A program made the position numbers and the translations under genes. DNA of 29,161 bases, taken from positions 1 through 29,161 of IMG/VR virus record IMGVR_UViG_3300009285_005279. The stretch is one strand, 5' to 3'. Positions within the stretch are counted from its first letter, which is position 1. Every line of letters starts with the position of its first letter. Shown here piece by piece: positions 15,285-22,986 of this stretch. The notes under the pieces were generated by a model that was not told the DNA's origin, made no database searches, and saw nothing but the letters and a program-made list of their open reading frames with translations. Origin of the DNA: a virus.

Positions 15285-15377
15285 ATTGCGCTCTTTTCCT
15301 AAAAATTAGGTTGCGGGCGAGTGAAGCCCGTGATGCATTTTTTTACGAGGTTCTGTCCTCACGTTGAGTATGTCATT

Positions 15378-15548
15378 TTACTGTTTTTTCCGCAAGAGGG
15401 ATGCCATTTTTTTCATTGAGGGACGCTTACCCGATGCAATCAAACCGAAAAACCCTTTTTGTTTTTCCGTGAGTGAATGTGAACCGCGTACTTCCCCGTG
15501 GCGTAAAATCTTTTTCGCCTTCTCACGTGTAAGATAATGGGACGGCAT
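15378..15548 (-). CDS. Small basic phage protein (56 aa)
   Basis: I start at the ATG at 15548, five bases after the portal stop region, giving MPSHYLTREKAKKILRHGEV at the N-terminus. A longer frame reaching back to 15680 would run inside the portal gene and is less likely. The protein is strongly basic, with a conserved-looking core GEVRGSHSLTEKQKGFFGLI and a C-terminal helix RPSMKKMASLLRKKQ. Short proteins with an EVRG...LTEKQKGFF core are familiar from phage head regions, but no function is known to me. Confidence 0.7.
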   Translation of the reverse strand: MPSHYLTREKAKKILRHGEVRGSHSLTEKQKGFFGLIASGKRPSMKKMASLLRKKQ

Positions 15549-15552
15549 ACGT

Positions 15553-17211
15553 TTATAAAATAGTTCCAGGAGGTTCTTGAGGGCCGGATTGCGCTTGTTC
15601 CTGCGGGATAGAATCAGAAGTAAAAGGGACTGCCGGTTGTTGCCCTCCCTGGAGTATAGCACCACTCTTTGTTTGCACAAAATCGTCTATTGCTTCTTGC
15701 ATATTGGAAAATTTTAACATTTTATACAATGTTTTAAGGCCTATTGCTCCAGATTGCCAGAGCATAATCCCTGTTTGCTTGATACTGAAATCATCCTCTT
15801 TCAATGTCGAACCGCTCTTTACCATTGGTTTCATCATTTTTCCGACACGCGAACCGGTAAAATTACGGACAAACCTCACACCATCCCCGCCAAGGATGGC
15901 GAATGAGCGTTCTTCTGTATAAAAAAGAGAAATGAGTTGTGTCCAATACTCCGCTATTTCGTCAAGCGCGCGCTCAAGTGTTCTTCCGACTAAATCAACG
16001 CGGCCTAAATCCGCTTCTCGCAGTATTTGGCGGCCTCCGAGTGTTTCCTTCCCCTGCCTTTCTCCTCGTGTTGTACTGTGGATACCCCAAATATTGTCAA
16101 ACTCATTTCGTGAAAGTTGTAAATCTTCAAAGAGTGCGTTTGAAACTTGTCCAGGTGATTCAAAGCGTATCTTTGTCCCTGACGCCGCTTCTCTTCCGTA
16201 AAGAATAGCGCCAGGTTCATTTGTGATATTAGCTGCTTTTTCTTCACTCATCACATCGGAATCTATGAGGAGATAGGGATTTGAAACTTTCCCGACGATA
16301 TCTTCTATTTGCCGTTTCCGTATATTGATATTATCCTGGATTGATTTTACTTGCTGGATGTAGTCGGTGTCGCCGATAATGCATTCTTCCGTTTCAAAAA
16401 GAGATTTTATGACATAGGGCTTTTTCGGAGCATCAAAGAAACCGTTTTTTTTGAAATAGGGATTTGATTCCTTTTTCAAAATCTCACTTCCAGCTTTCCA
16501 GACAACAAAATCATTCGTCCACACTTCTTTCACAAGATATGTTTTTTTTCTTACTTTTGTGTTTGAATCAACTTTTTGAGATTTTATTTTCTCCGCTTTT
16601 TCTTTTCCAAAAAAATCTTCAATTTGTCCGTAAGAAAGTTCAAGTTCCTCGATGACGTAGGCAAGCTCATCAACGGTTTTCCCATACTTCGGAATGCGTA
16701 TCCTGCGCGGATCGATAACTTGAACGCCTACATCATCAATTTTTTCATCCCATACAACCTTAAAAACGCTGTAGCGTTTAATAATCATGTCACGTATCCA
16801 TCGTTCGGCAAGTTCTTGAATATGAACGCGTTCAAATTGATATTCGAGAATGTCTTCGAGGTCAAGCGCGTCTATGATGCTTTGTTCGTCTTCCTGCGCT
16901 GGTTTTACAACAGCGTCAGGAAGGCGGCCAGTAACAAGCGGTATCTCTGTTTCAACGGCCATGAAAATTCGATTCTCGACCGACTTGGAATGCTTCCCCC
17001 GTATCTTTTGGACATCGGTTTGAATACCCTTGTAGTAAAGGAGATTTTCTTCCCAGATACGTTCAAGATTTCCGTAAAATTCTTGCGATTCTTGTTCCCA
17101 TCCTTCGATAATGTGAAGAATGGTTGCATCGTCAAGAGTGTCGTTGAACTCTTCTTGCTCACTTTTTTCGGTATCCTCTACAGACGTATTTTCCGCAGCT
17201 ACTTCAGGCAT
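15553..17211 (-). CDS. Portal protein
   Basis: A 552-residue protein between terminase and capsid genes. The order helical N-terminus, beta-rich stem region (VFKVVWDEKIDDVGVQVIDPRRIRIP near residues 150-180), zinc-free central region and C-terminal acidic/Gln-rich tail fits phage portals. Also typical are the polar helix QQVKSIQDNINIRKRQIEDI (about 285-304) and SRNEFDNIWGIHSTTRGERQ near 365-385. The portal forms the dodecameric ring through which DNA enters. Size, position and sequence character all agree. Its start overlaps the previous small gene by 8 bases. Confidence 0.88.
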   Translation of the reverse strand: MPEVAAENTSVEDTEKSEQEEFNDTLDDATILHIIEGWEQESQEFYGNLERIWEENLLYYKGIQTDVQKIRGKHSKSVENRIFMAVETEIPLVTGRLPDAVVKPAQEDEQSIIDALDLEDILEYQFERVHIQELAERWIRDMIIKRYSVFKVVWDEKIDDVGVQVIDPRRIRIPKYGKTVDELAYVIEELELSYGQIEDFFGKEKAEKIKSQKVDSNTKVRKKTYLVKEVWTNDFVVWKAGSEILKKESNPYFKKNGFFDAPKKPYVIKSLFETEECIIGDTDYIQQVKSIQDNINIRKRQIEDIVGKVSNPYLLIDSDVMSEEKAANITNEPGAILYGREAASGTKIRFESPGQVSNALFEDLQLSRNEFDNIWGIHSTTRGERQGKETLGGRQILREADLGRVDLVGRTLERALDEIAEYWTQLISLFYTEERSFAILGGDGVRFVRNFTGSRVGKMMKPMVKSGSTLKEDDFSIKQTGIMLWQSGAIGLKTLYKMLKFSNMQEAIDDFVQTKSGAILQGGQQPAVPFTSDSIPQEQAQSGPQEPPGTIL

Positions 17212-17635
17212 AGTGGCCTCTTTCTGCTTCCATTGCCCGATTTATGATTTTAGAATCAACCTGTTGTTCTTTGAGTTTTTTATAGTATGCTTCCGCCTCT
17301 CTTTTTCTTTGCATCATCTTTTTCTCATACGCTTCTCTTGCCTTCTCGATTTTATCATACTCCTTTTTATATAATGTCTCAAATCCGTCTTGTCCAGGTT
17401 GTATAATATCTTTACGAAATTCATACCGCTGGCGTTTCATTTTTTCTGATTTGAAAAAATACGGATCATCCTCTTTTCCTGTAATATAGCGTACCACTTC
17501 ATGATTTTTTGGACAATGCGAAATAAAATACTCATCTTCGTAATAGGTCTTTTTCACGCGCGATGGCGTATCAAAATCCTCATGGCATTTATCACACCAA
17601 AAACTCACGATTTCTCTATCTTCATTCTTTATCAT
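17204..17635 (-). CDS. Hypothetical protein with zinc-binding motif
   Basis: A 143-residue protein from the ATG at 17635 (MIKNEDREIVSFWCDKC), overlapping the terminase end by 14 bases; an upstream start at 17683 lies deep in the terminase gene and is less likely. C-x2-C in FWCDKCHEDF and a later SHCPKNHEV suggest a small zinc finger. Residues about 70-135 form a very charged coiled coil rich in Lys, Glu, Arg and Tyr. Its position between terminase and portal suggests a packaging or head-assembly helper. No family is recognised. Confidence 0.65.
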   Translation of the reverse strand: MIKNEDREIVSFWCDKCHEDFDTPSRVKKTYYEDEYFISHCPKNHEVVRYITGKEDDPYFFKSEKMKRQRYEFRKDIIQPGQDGFETLYKKEYDKIEKAREAYEKKMMQRKREAEAYYKKLKEQQVDSKIINRAMEAERGHYA

Positions 17636-19175
17636 AATTGAAAATATGCGTTTCTGAAAGTAGGGGGGCTTTTGCCGGTTCACCGATTTTGGCCATAAAC
17701 ACGCCAGGCCTCACCTCTTCAACATAGAATGAATCCTTGACTCCTTCAAGGGGGACTGATTCGTCTTGTCGTTTCTTCATGACATTGCCATCCCTGTTTT
17801 GCATGAGCCAATAGAGAGCGAAGACAGTCGCGTCAACAAGGTCGTCATGTTCTCCATGGGGAAATGTAAGAAGTTCTTCTCGAAGATCGGGATTCTTTAT
17901 CTGCACGAGACGCTGTTCAAAAAGATGAATGACGGAAAGGAGGCGCGTATATTTATCCTTTGGCCTTTTGTTGTACCCCACGCCGAGTTCAGCTGCTGTG
18001 ACGGGAAGAAAAAGTTTGCGCTTCCTGCTTTTTTCCAAAAGTATGTGTTTGAAAACTTTTTGAAAAGCGACTTCTTCTATGATAATTCTATCCGGCCTGT
18101 AATGCTCGTAAAGATTGATGACACGCTCGATCTGTTCATCAATCCCCCATCTTCCTTTTTCAGAATAAACTTCTCTGAATCCTTCATCGGTTCTTTCAAA
18201 GAGAGAGAACCCGCGATAATCGGAAGATTCCTTCTCTGATATTGCCGGATCGATCGCAAGCGCCGAATACACTTTTTCTCCGCGCACAATGACATTGTCC
18301 AGCATATCCGGCTTTACCGGCTGCTCTTCAAGAGATATCGGATTATTTTGATATTCCGCCTCAAATGCATACGCTCCAAGTTCTCTCCGTAATTTCGTAA
18401 GGCGTTCCAAACTCCACAATTCTTCCCAGATACTTTTCTCTTCATTATCGATTGATACGATCGCCTTGTATTGTCGAACGATAAATTCTTCTTTGTTTTG
18501 CAATTTTGCTATGAGAGAAAATTGATGGAGCTTTGTGCCGACATATACGACATTCTGTCCAGGTTTGAGAGCGGGGAGTAGCGTTCTGAAAAACCAATGC
18601 TCCAATTTATCTCTTTGTTCTTTGCTATAGATGACTTCTTCATCTTCCAAGTCGTCACAGATGATAATGTCTGGACGAAAACCACGAATCTGAAATCCTC
18701 TGCCCTTCGCGCGAATCACACATCCGTTTTTCAAAGCAAGAATATCTTCCGTCCATTTATCCGATTTCATTTCTCCGAAGTCCTGCACTATCGTTGTATT
18801 ATTTTCAAGTTCATTTCGCACTTTACGAAGAAGTTCTTTTGCCAATGATATAGTCGCGGAAACAAGAAAAATATCTTTCTTAATGCCATAGAGCGCAAGA
18901 TAGAGAGGATAAACGATTGAACATATCGTAGACTTAGCAAAACCGCGCGGCGCGATAAAAAGAAGCCGTTCAATGTTTTGAGTTTTATCTTTAAGCGGAA
19001 CTGCATCATACAAAAGATTCATCATCTCATAATGAAACGGCGGAGTCTTTGTGGTACGCAATGTTTTGAGATACGCAGAAAAAAAAGAAGAGACTGATTT
19101 CTCTCCTTCAATCCTTCTCTTAAACGAGAGAAGATTATTTAGTTTTATGTAAAGCTCCTCCTTTGTATTCTCCAT
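17622..19175 (-). CDS. terL: Terminase large subunit
   Basis: A 517-residue packaging motor. The ATPase half has Walker A APRGFAKST (about residues 75-83), Walker B with acidic pair PDIIICDDLEDEE (Asp174/Asp175 then Glu) and the coupling-type VGTKLHQFS (about 212-220). The nuclease half is RNase H-like: ALAIDPA with Asp309, IIIEEVAFQK with Glu368, and HDDLVDA (about 443-449). Length and order are normal. It cuts phage DNA and drives it through the portal. It is preceded by 524 non-coding bases, so it may have its own promoter. Confidence 0.95.
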   Translation of the reverse strand: MENTKEELYIKLNNLLSFKRRIEGEKSVSSFFSAYLKTLRTTKTPPFHYEMMNLLYDAVPLKDKTQNIERLLFIAPRGFAKSTICSIVYPLYLALYGIKKDIFLVSATISLAKELLRKVRNELENNTTIVQDFGEMKSDKWTEDILALKNGCVIRAKGRGFQIRGFRPDIIICDDLEDEEVIYSKEQRDKLEHWFFRTLLPALKPGQNVVYVGTKLHQFSLIAKLQNKEEFIVRQYKAIVSIDNEEKSIWEELWSLERLTKLRRELGAYAFEAEYQNNPISLEEQPVKPDMLDNVIVRGEKVYSALAIDPAISEKESSDYRGFSLFERTDEGFREVYSEKGRWGIDEQIERVINLYEHYRPDRIIIEEVAFQKVFKHILLEKSRKRKLFLPVTAAELGVGYNKRPKDKYTRLLSVIHLFEQRLVQIKNPDLREELLTFPHGEHDDLVDATVFALYWLMQNRDGNVMKKRQDESVPLEGVKDSFYVEEVRPGVFMAKIGEPAKAPLLSETHIFNYDKE

Positions 19176-19699
19176 AAGGCATAGAGACGCCCTTTACCTC
19201 TGATACCCCTTACGGGGCGATGATTTTCTTTTTGGGCCCTTCGAATCATTGAGATTTACTTGACAGTTTAAACATCCTCATGTACTATCAAGTAGTATAG
19301 CATATCCGATACACGTCAGATGGCTGGGAGAGGGGCGTCTCGCAAAACTCTTTTTTCCAGCTTTCGCACGTGTACCTGATATGCTTTTACGTTTCATGGA
19401 GTGGTTTTACAAGCGTACCCCAAAAGCTTGGTTTTCAATGATTTTTTGTAGAACTTCATTCAGCATATCTTTTTTTAAAAAAAAATACAAACCATTATAT
19501 CTAAACACTCATGTTGATACCTGTGGATAACTTTTAGATGGTCATTTGAAAAACTGTGGAAAAAATATGGGGGGACTTGATGAATTTTTTTGATACCCCC
19601 TTGGGGGTCATGGGTGGGGTAGTCTGTTCTAAAATGTAATTGCGTATAATCTTAATTATACTCTATAACTATACCCTATTTATCTTATAACCATACGTA
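19176..19699. other. Long AT-rich non-coding region, candidate replication origin/control region
   Basis: No convincing gene is seen. Contents: a 9-base inverted repeat (19184-19192 with 19333-19341) enclosing the TerL leader; a CCCC-TTA-CGGGG hairpin at 19206-19217; an 11-base imperfect inverted repeat (19257-19267 with 19284-19294) whose plus strand reads TTGACA-17-TACTAT like a promoter; an A/T homopolymer block near 19470-19487; DnaA-box-like sites at 19522 and 19555; a C6/G6-type hairpin near 19592-19608; and several TATAAT-like strings at 19640-19690. This density of repeats in a non-coding gap fits an origin or a regulatory hub. Confidence 0.5.
19522..19563 (+). promoter_or_regulatory. 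DnaA-box pair
   Basis: TGTGGATAA at 19522-19530 is an exact match to the bacterial DnaA box (TTATCCACA on the other strand). TGTGGAAAA at 19555-19563 differs at one position. The two lie 33 bases apart in the same orientation, about three helical turns, inside AT-rich DNA. Use of host DnaA is inferred. Confidence 0.4.
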
Positions 19700-20155
19700 T
19701 TATTGAGATACCCCCTCTATTACCACGGTATCACTTTGACCTAGCATCTTGATCTCATTCAACACCTCTTCTATCTTTTCATCGATATTATCAGCATTTA
19801 TGCCATGGAGATGAAGATTCTGCACACTTGTATCCTTAGGATACCTGTTCTTCATTTTGTTAGCTTCTACGATTGCATTGAGCTTAGTTGGGAGCACTTT
19901 ATTCTGTCTTACAATCTTACACAATTCCACGTCTAACACCTCATCAGTAAGCCCTACTTTCTCTAATTGTTCCCTTATCGCAATTTGCACATTTGTTTTT
20001 TGGAGGTCTTGTTTCATTGACACTACAGCTATTTCAGGTCTTTGCTTTGGCCATATTCTCCTCCCTGCTTCTGTAAGCGTACCGCCTTCCTTAACAACCG
20101 TATTTACAAATATCTTCGCCTTCCTCCTCAATTTTATTTCTGATCCAAATCCCAT
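19700..20155 (-). CDS. Probable terminase small subunit
   Basis: A 151-residue protein with a basic N-terminus (EIKLRRKAKIF) and a helix-turn-helix-like stretch GTLTEAGRRIWPKQRPEIAVVSMKQDLQ (about residues 23-50, here in two parts: GTLTEAGRRIWPKQ and RPEIAVVSMKQDLQ). This resembles small terminases, where an Ala-rich helix pair is followed by VQIAIREQLEKVGLTDE. The C-terminal half is helical. Small terminases recognise the packaging site. It precedes the large subunit on the same strand, though separated by 524 bases, so the gap could also hold the packaging site. Assignment is by pattern and context. Confidence 0.68.
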   Translation of the reverse strand: MGFGSEIKLRRKAKIFVNTVVKEGGTLTEAGRRIWPKQRPEIAVVSMKQDLQKTNVQIAIREQLEKVGLTDEVLDVELCKIVRQNKVLPTKLNAIVEANKMKNRYPKDTSVQNLHLHGINADNIDEKIEEVLNEIKMLGQSDTVVIEGVSQ

Positions 20156-20158
20156 ACA

Positions 20159-20416
20159 TTACTCTTTATAATTTTTTCTCTCAAACACTCTTATCTCATC
20201 GTGCGATGTCGCGTTATCTTGTATCCTAGCCTCGCGTGGTGAGCCATGTAATGCGTTCCTAGGCGTTTTCTTTTCATAATTGAGGGCACCTGCCTTATCC
20301 GCTATACAATCGCTTATAAACGCATATAAACGCCATATCCAATACGCAAGTAATACAATGGCGAAAAAACTTAATGTCATACTTAGCGTCATAATCCACA
20401 GTGCCATATCCAACAT
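20159..20416 (-). CDS. Small membrane protein (85 aa)
   Basis: The N-terminal 35 residues form one long hydrophobic segment (about residues 5-32, ALWIMTLSMTLSFFAIVLLA then YWIWRLYAF). A polar, charged tail of about 50 residues follows (KKTPRNALHGSPREARIQD). Topology N-out with a cytoplasmic tail is likely from the positive charges after the helix. It is the first gene of the minus-strand unit leaving the divergent control region and is followed 3 bases later by the small terminase gene. Function unknown; a holin-like or superinfection-related role cannot be excluded. Confidence 0.6.
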   Translation of the reverse strand: MLDMALWIMTLSMTLSFFAIVLLAYWIWRLYAFISDCIADKAGALNYEKKTPRNALHGSPREARIQDNATSHDEIRVFERKNYKE

Positions 20417-20462
20417 ACATTTTAAGTATACAACATGTTAATAAGTTTGAAATACCTTATGA

Positions 20463-20511
20463 TATTACCATAACCACACTACTTGACAAGGTAATGGGGT
20501 TATAGTAATAT
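20463..20511. promoter_or_regulatory. Divergent control region: promoter within inverted-repeat operator
   Basis: On the plus strand TTGACA (20483-20488) and TAATAT (20506-20511) are spaced by 17 bases, 31 bases before the first plus-strand gene. The half-sites TATTACCATAACC (20463-20475) and GGTTATAGTAATA (20498-20510) form a 13-base inverted repeat with one mismatch that straddles this promoter. A further GGTAAT lies at 20490-20495. A repressor bound here would block the promoter. A weaker minus-strand -10 (TATACT, plus 20423-20428) could drive the other side. Confidence 0.6.
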
Positions 20512-20541
20512 AAATGTATAAGAAAATAAATAACATAATCT

Positions 20542-20691
20542 ATGAGTGAACCTTCATACATGGATGAATGGCATCGCGATCACGAGTCTCATTTGATTGA
20601 AGACACACAACGATGGGCCGAAGAAGAAGGTTGCCCATTTTGCCAAGAAATCTGCGGGTCTGCCGAACATTCGGGCGAGGCAGTTAAATAA
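20542..20691 (+). CDS. Small Cys-rich acidic protein (49 aa)
   Basis: An ATG at 20542, 31 bases downstream of the consensus-like promoter, opens a 49-codon frame ending in TAA. The protein is acidic and His/Trp-rich at the start (MDEWHRDHESH) and carries EGCPFCQEIC (residues about 30-38), a C-x2-C with a third Cys, suggesting a metal site. There is no SD sequence. It is the first gene of the rightward early-type unit. Function unknown. Confidence 0.55.
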   Translation: MSEPSYMDEWHRDHESHLIEDTQRWAEEEGCPFCQEICGSAEHSGEAVK

Positions 20692-20758
20692 AACGCTCAA
20701 CGCGCATGCGATGGCCACGCGGCGCGCCACAAAAGCCCACGACACATAAAACAATTTT

Positions 20759-21019
20759 ATGGAATGTCCTCATATTTGTCTTGAGTGTCAGCGTAAAAAC
20801 AAAGAGCATGATATTACAGAAGTTGCGAAGGCGCAGGCATGGAAGTTTAACAAAGCTTCAGCTATGGTTTCAGGATTTGTCCTTGAGAAATTGAAAAATG
20901 AATTGACCGATACAATGAAGTCCTATATTGAAAACGATCTGGATGAATGGACGGGGCTTTCTCTTCTCAATATGGACAATGACCTCGCCATAGCACAGCT
21001 TAATCATTTAATAAAATAA
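20759..21019 (+). CDS. Hypothetical early protein (86 aa)
   Basis: An 86-residue protein with an N-terminal Cys cluster (MECPHICLECQRKNKEHD: C3, C7, C10) suggestive of a zinc site. A helical body follows (ASAMVSGFVLEKLKNELTD then MKSYIENDLDEWTGL). Its stop is 3 bases before the Erf-like gene, so the two are probably one unit. A longer reading frame starting at 20706 in a different phase is not supported. No family recognised. Confidence 0.6.
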   Translation: MECPHICLECQRKNKEHDITEVAKAQAWKFNKASAMVSGFVLEKLKNELTDTMKSYIENDLDEWTGLSLLNMDNDLAIAQLNHLIK

Positions 21020-21022
21020 TAT

Positions 21023-21694
21023 ATGTCATTCAAGGAAAAGCTCCTCGAACTCCAAAAGCGCGTAAAACCAATAAAAAAAGAAGAGAAAAATCCTTACTTT
21101 AACAGCACTTATTTCAATATAAACGGCTTACTGGCCGAAATAAAACCACTTCTCTCCGAACTTGGCCTCATTCTCTCCCAACCAATTTCTATCCTTGATG
21201 GAAGAAATATCATCAAGACAATAATAAGAGATGCTGAAACAAAAGAAGGAGATGACCCTACTTACATAGAATCAAACATTGTCATACCGGAAGTGGCTGA
21301 CGCTCAAAAACTCGGATCAGCCATAACCTATCTCCGTCGCTATTCTATCCAATCGCTCCTCGCCTTAGAAGCGGAGGTAGACGATGACGGTAATTTGGCT
21401 TCAGGACACGTTTGGAGTACAAATAAAGACACTACCTCTATTTTTGACGAAAAACCCCCCATATCTCATCCTGTGCCATCACAGGGGCAACGTATACACG
21501 GAGCTGGCATCTATTTTGAGGGGAAATCTAAAAAAGAAGGTAATAAGTGCTCCAAGTGCGAGGATGGCACTTATGTAACGAGTCCTAAATCCGGCAAAGT
21601 TTTCTGCGACAAGAAATGCTGGCTGCGCCAACCCCCGATACAACAGAAAACAGGAGTAGTAGTAGTGAACGATTCGGATGAAATACCTTTTTAG
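21023..21694 (+). CDS. erf: ERF-family single-strand annealing protein with SSB-like C-terminal tip
   Basis: A 223-residue protein. Residues about 1-125 match the Erf pattern: NPYFNSTYFNINGLLAEIKP, LLSELGLILSQPI, then DAQKLGSAITYLRRYSIQSL and ALEAEVDDDGN. Erf proteins anneal complementary strands in phage recombination. A Cys set follows at about residues 174-198 (CSKC...CDKKC), likely a zinc ribbon. The last residues, VVVNDSDEIPF, look like the acidic tip by which bacterial SSB recruits partner proteins (DDDIPF type). The start has no SD sequence. Neighbours and family make an early recombination role likely. Confidence 0.86.
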   Translation: MSFKEKLLELQKRVKPIKKEEKNPYFNSTYFNINGLLAEIKPLLSELGLILSQPISILDGRNIIKTIIRDAETKEGDDPTYIESNIVIPEVADAQKLGSAITYLRRYSIQSLLALEAEVDDDGNLASGHVWSTNKDTTSIFDEKPPISHPVPSQGQRIHGAGIYFEGKSKKEGNKCSKCEDGTYVTSPKSGKVFCDKKCWLRQPPIQQKTGVVVVNDSDEIPF

Positions 21695-21701
21695 ATAAGT
21701 T

Positions 21702-22166
21702 ATGCTCCACCTTCACACCGCTCTTTTCACAACCTTTCTTGCCTTTATACTCGCTCTATCTGCCGCTATCGCCGATTCAGGCATTATCACGTTAAGTGGT
21801 GAAAATCTCACCAGTACGGAAAATGGACAAAACAGTTCAGGTGCCGGTTTCGGCGACGCGGTGGAAATAGTAACAGCAATAAAACCGCCCGACCCCTGCT
21901 ATCTCTCAAACGTTTTTTGCGATAATAAGAGATGGATGAGAATAACTGAATATGGTTGGACTGGTAACAAAACAGCGAGCGGAAAATATCCTTACATTGG
22001 AGCAGTTGCCACATCTGATAGAACAATCCCATTTGGTACAGAAATAATAATTGATGGAAAGAAATATATAGTTGAGGATAGAACAAACAAACGAATACAA
22101 AATACAATAGATATATTTAGTAATAACCCAAAAGGGCTTTCCTATAAAACTGTTTACTTCAAATAA
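21702..22166 (+). CDS. Secreted 3D-domain protein (probable peptidoglycan-active enzyme)
   Basis: A 154-residue protein. Residues about 1-24 form a signal peptide (HTALFTTFLAFILALSAAIA), with an Ala-rich end for cleavage. After a Ser/Gly/Asn linker, residues about 78-145 make a 3D domain: ITEYGWTGNKTASGKYPYIG, then ATSDRTIPFGTEI (Asp106), YIVEDRTN (Asp126) and NTIDIFS (Asp137). These are the three aspartates that name the domain, a double-psi beta-barrel related to the MltA lytic-transglycosylase core. It probably acts on cell wall outside the membrane, for entry, exit or exclusion. Placement among early genes is unusual for a lysis enzyme. Confidence 0.8.
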   Translation: MLHLHTALFTTFLAFILALSAAIADSGIITLSGENLTSTENGQNSSGAGFGDAVEIVTAIKPPDPCYLSNVFCDNKRWMRITEYGWTGNKTASGKYPYIGAVATSDRTIPFGTEIIIDGKKYIVEDRTNKRIQNTIDIFSNNPKGLSYKTVYFK

Positions 22167-22169
22167 AAT

Positions 22170-22352
22170 ATGAATAATAATTTCACTTCAACTAAAAAAT
22201 GTAAATGCTATAGTACGCACACTTCGATAAGTCATGCTGGCGATAATGGAACTGAAAAAACATGGACTCTGTGGAGTGTTGAATGCTTATACGGCAAGAT
22301 GAGTAAGAAAGAATACAGTAAACTTCAAACCATAAAAAAAGAGAATGTATGA
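22170..22352 (+). CDS. Hypothetical small protein (60 aa)
   Basis: A 60-residue basic protein starting 3 bases after the 3D-domain gene, with CKCYSTHTSISHAG near the start and VECLYGKMSKKEY in the second half. Cys10 and Cys12 plus a later Cys may bind metal. Its stop overlaps the next start by 4 bases (ATGA), indicating translational coupling. No family recognised. Confidence 0.5.
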   Translation: MNNNFTSTKKCKCYSTHTSISHAGDNGTEKTWTLWSVECLYGKMSKKEYSKLQTIKKENV

Positions 22353-22615
22353 ATGAAACACATGATTTTAATTGTCCGGCGTTTAGCTTTGATGCTACTA
22401 ATTGCAGGTGTGGCTTTTCAAGAACAAAAGAGATTGGAACGCTGAAAATTGATAAATATATACAACCAGAAAGTGGCTTTGAACATCTACAAGAACCAAA
22501 AGGAACGGGAATGTCTGAATGGGAATGTCCTCGATGCCGAAGAATCAATCATATACTAAAGCTTACTTGTGACTGTCCGCCAAGCGTACAATCATCATCA
22601 ACGATATGCCCATAG
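22349..22615 (+). CDS. Small zinc-ribbon-like protein (88 aa)
   Basis: An 88-residue protein coupled to the preceding gene by an ATGA overlap. It has two Cys-rich areas: NCPAFSFDATNCRCGF (about residues 8-23) and WECPRCRRINHILKLTCDCPP (about 57-77, C-x2-C then C-x-C), the latter typical of a zinc ribbon. It ends in ICP, and its stop overlaps the next gene's ATGCCC start, so the two are coupled. Possibly nucleic-acid-binding or regulatory; function unknown. Confidence 0.6.
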   Translation: MNETHDFNCPAFSFDATNCRCGFSRTKEIGTLKIDKYIQPESGFEHLQEPKGTGMSEWECPRCRRINHILKLTCDCPPSVQSSSTICP

Positions 22616-22660
22616 AAACCAACAACACCGCAGGAGAGTCTTTTGGGATGGAGGAGATTT
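22604..22660 (+). repeat. Direct repeat copy A (57 bases)
   Basis: This block, ATATGCCCATAGAA to the GGAGGAGAT stretch, is repeated at 23157-23213 with few differences. It includes the overlap junction where one gene ends (...ATA TGC CCA TAG) and the next begins (ATG CCC ATA GAA), so the duplication carried a whole translational-coupling junction. Confidence 0.8.
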
Positions 22661-22986
22661 TAGAGGAGTTTAAAAAATTACTTTCAATCTATATCAGTGG
22701 ATGGGGTGAGTGCCACGAAGAAAATGATCAACTTTATACAGAATTAAGAGCAAAAAGAGACACCGATGCCATGTATGACTTCATCCGCAAAGCCTACCTC
22801 GCAGGCGCACTCGCTCACCAGGAAGCAACGAGGGTGGAGAAGAAAGATTGTATGTATTCGCCAGATGCTTCAACAATAGAGAATCATATTAAGGTTTTGA
22901 AAGACGAAGAGTATAACAAAGCAATCGAAGAAATAACCACATTGAGTGAGCGTTTCCTTAAGTCGCTTGGGGAGGGGAAGGTATGA
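22606..22986 (+). CDS. Hypothetical helical protein (126 aa)
   Basis: A 126-residue, mainly helical acidic protein. The N-terminal MPIETNNTAGESFGMEEILE is repeated, in shortened form, 554 bases downstream at 23159. The middle part (YDFIRKAYLAGALAHQEATR, about residues 60-79) looks like a packed helix, and the C-terminus is Glu-rich. It overlaps both neighbours (10 and 4 bases). I do not recognise a family. The duplicated N-terminus suggests local tandem duplication of this gene pair in the past. Confidence 0.6.
   Translation: MPIETNNTAGESFGMEEILEEFKKLLSIYISGWGECHEENDQLYTELRAKRDTDAMYDFIRKAYLAGALAHQEATRVEKKDCMYSPDASTIENHIKVLKDEEYNKAIEEITTLSERFLKSLGEGKV

Noticed and set aside
16576-17247. Plus-strand frame of 223 codons
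   Set aside because: It is antisense to the well-supported portal gene, has no family-like motif and lies on the strand opposite to the whole head operon.
19592-19608. GC hairpin ACCCCCTTGGGGGT as a terminator
   Set aside because: The T-run lies before, not after, the stem on the plus strand, and the minus strand has A's after it, so it does not fit an intrinsic terminator on either strand.
20706-20894. Plus-strand frame of 62 codons before the 20759 gene
   Set aside because: It overlaps the better-supported 86-residue gene in another phase and has a composition without Cys or helix pattern of its neighbours.
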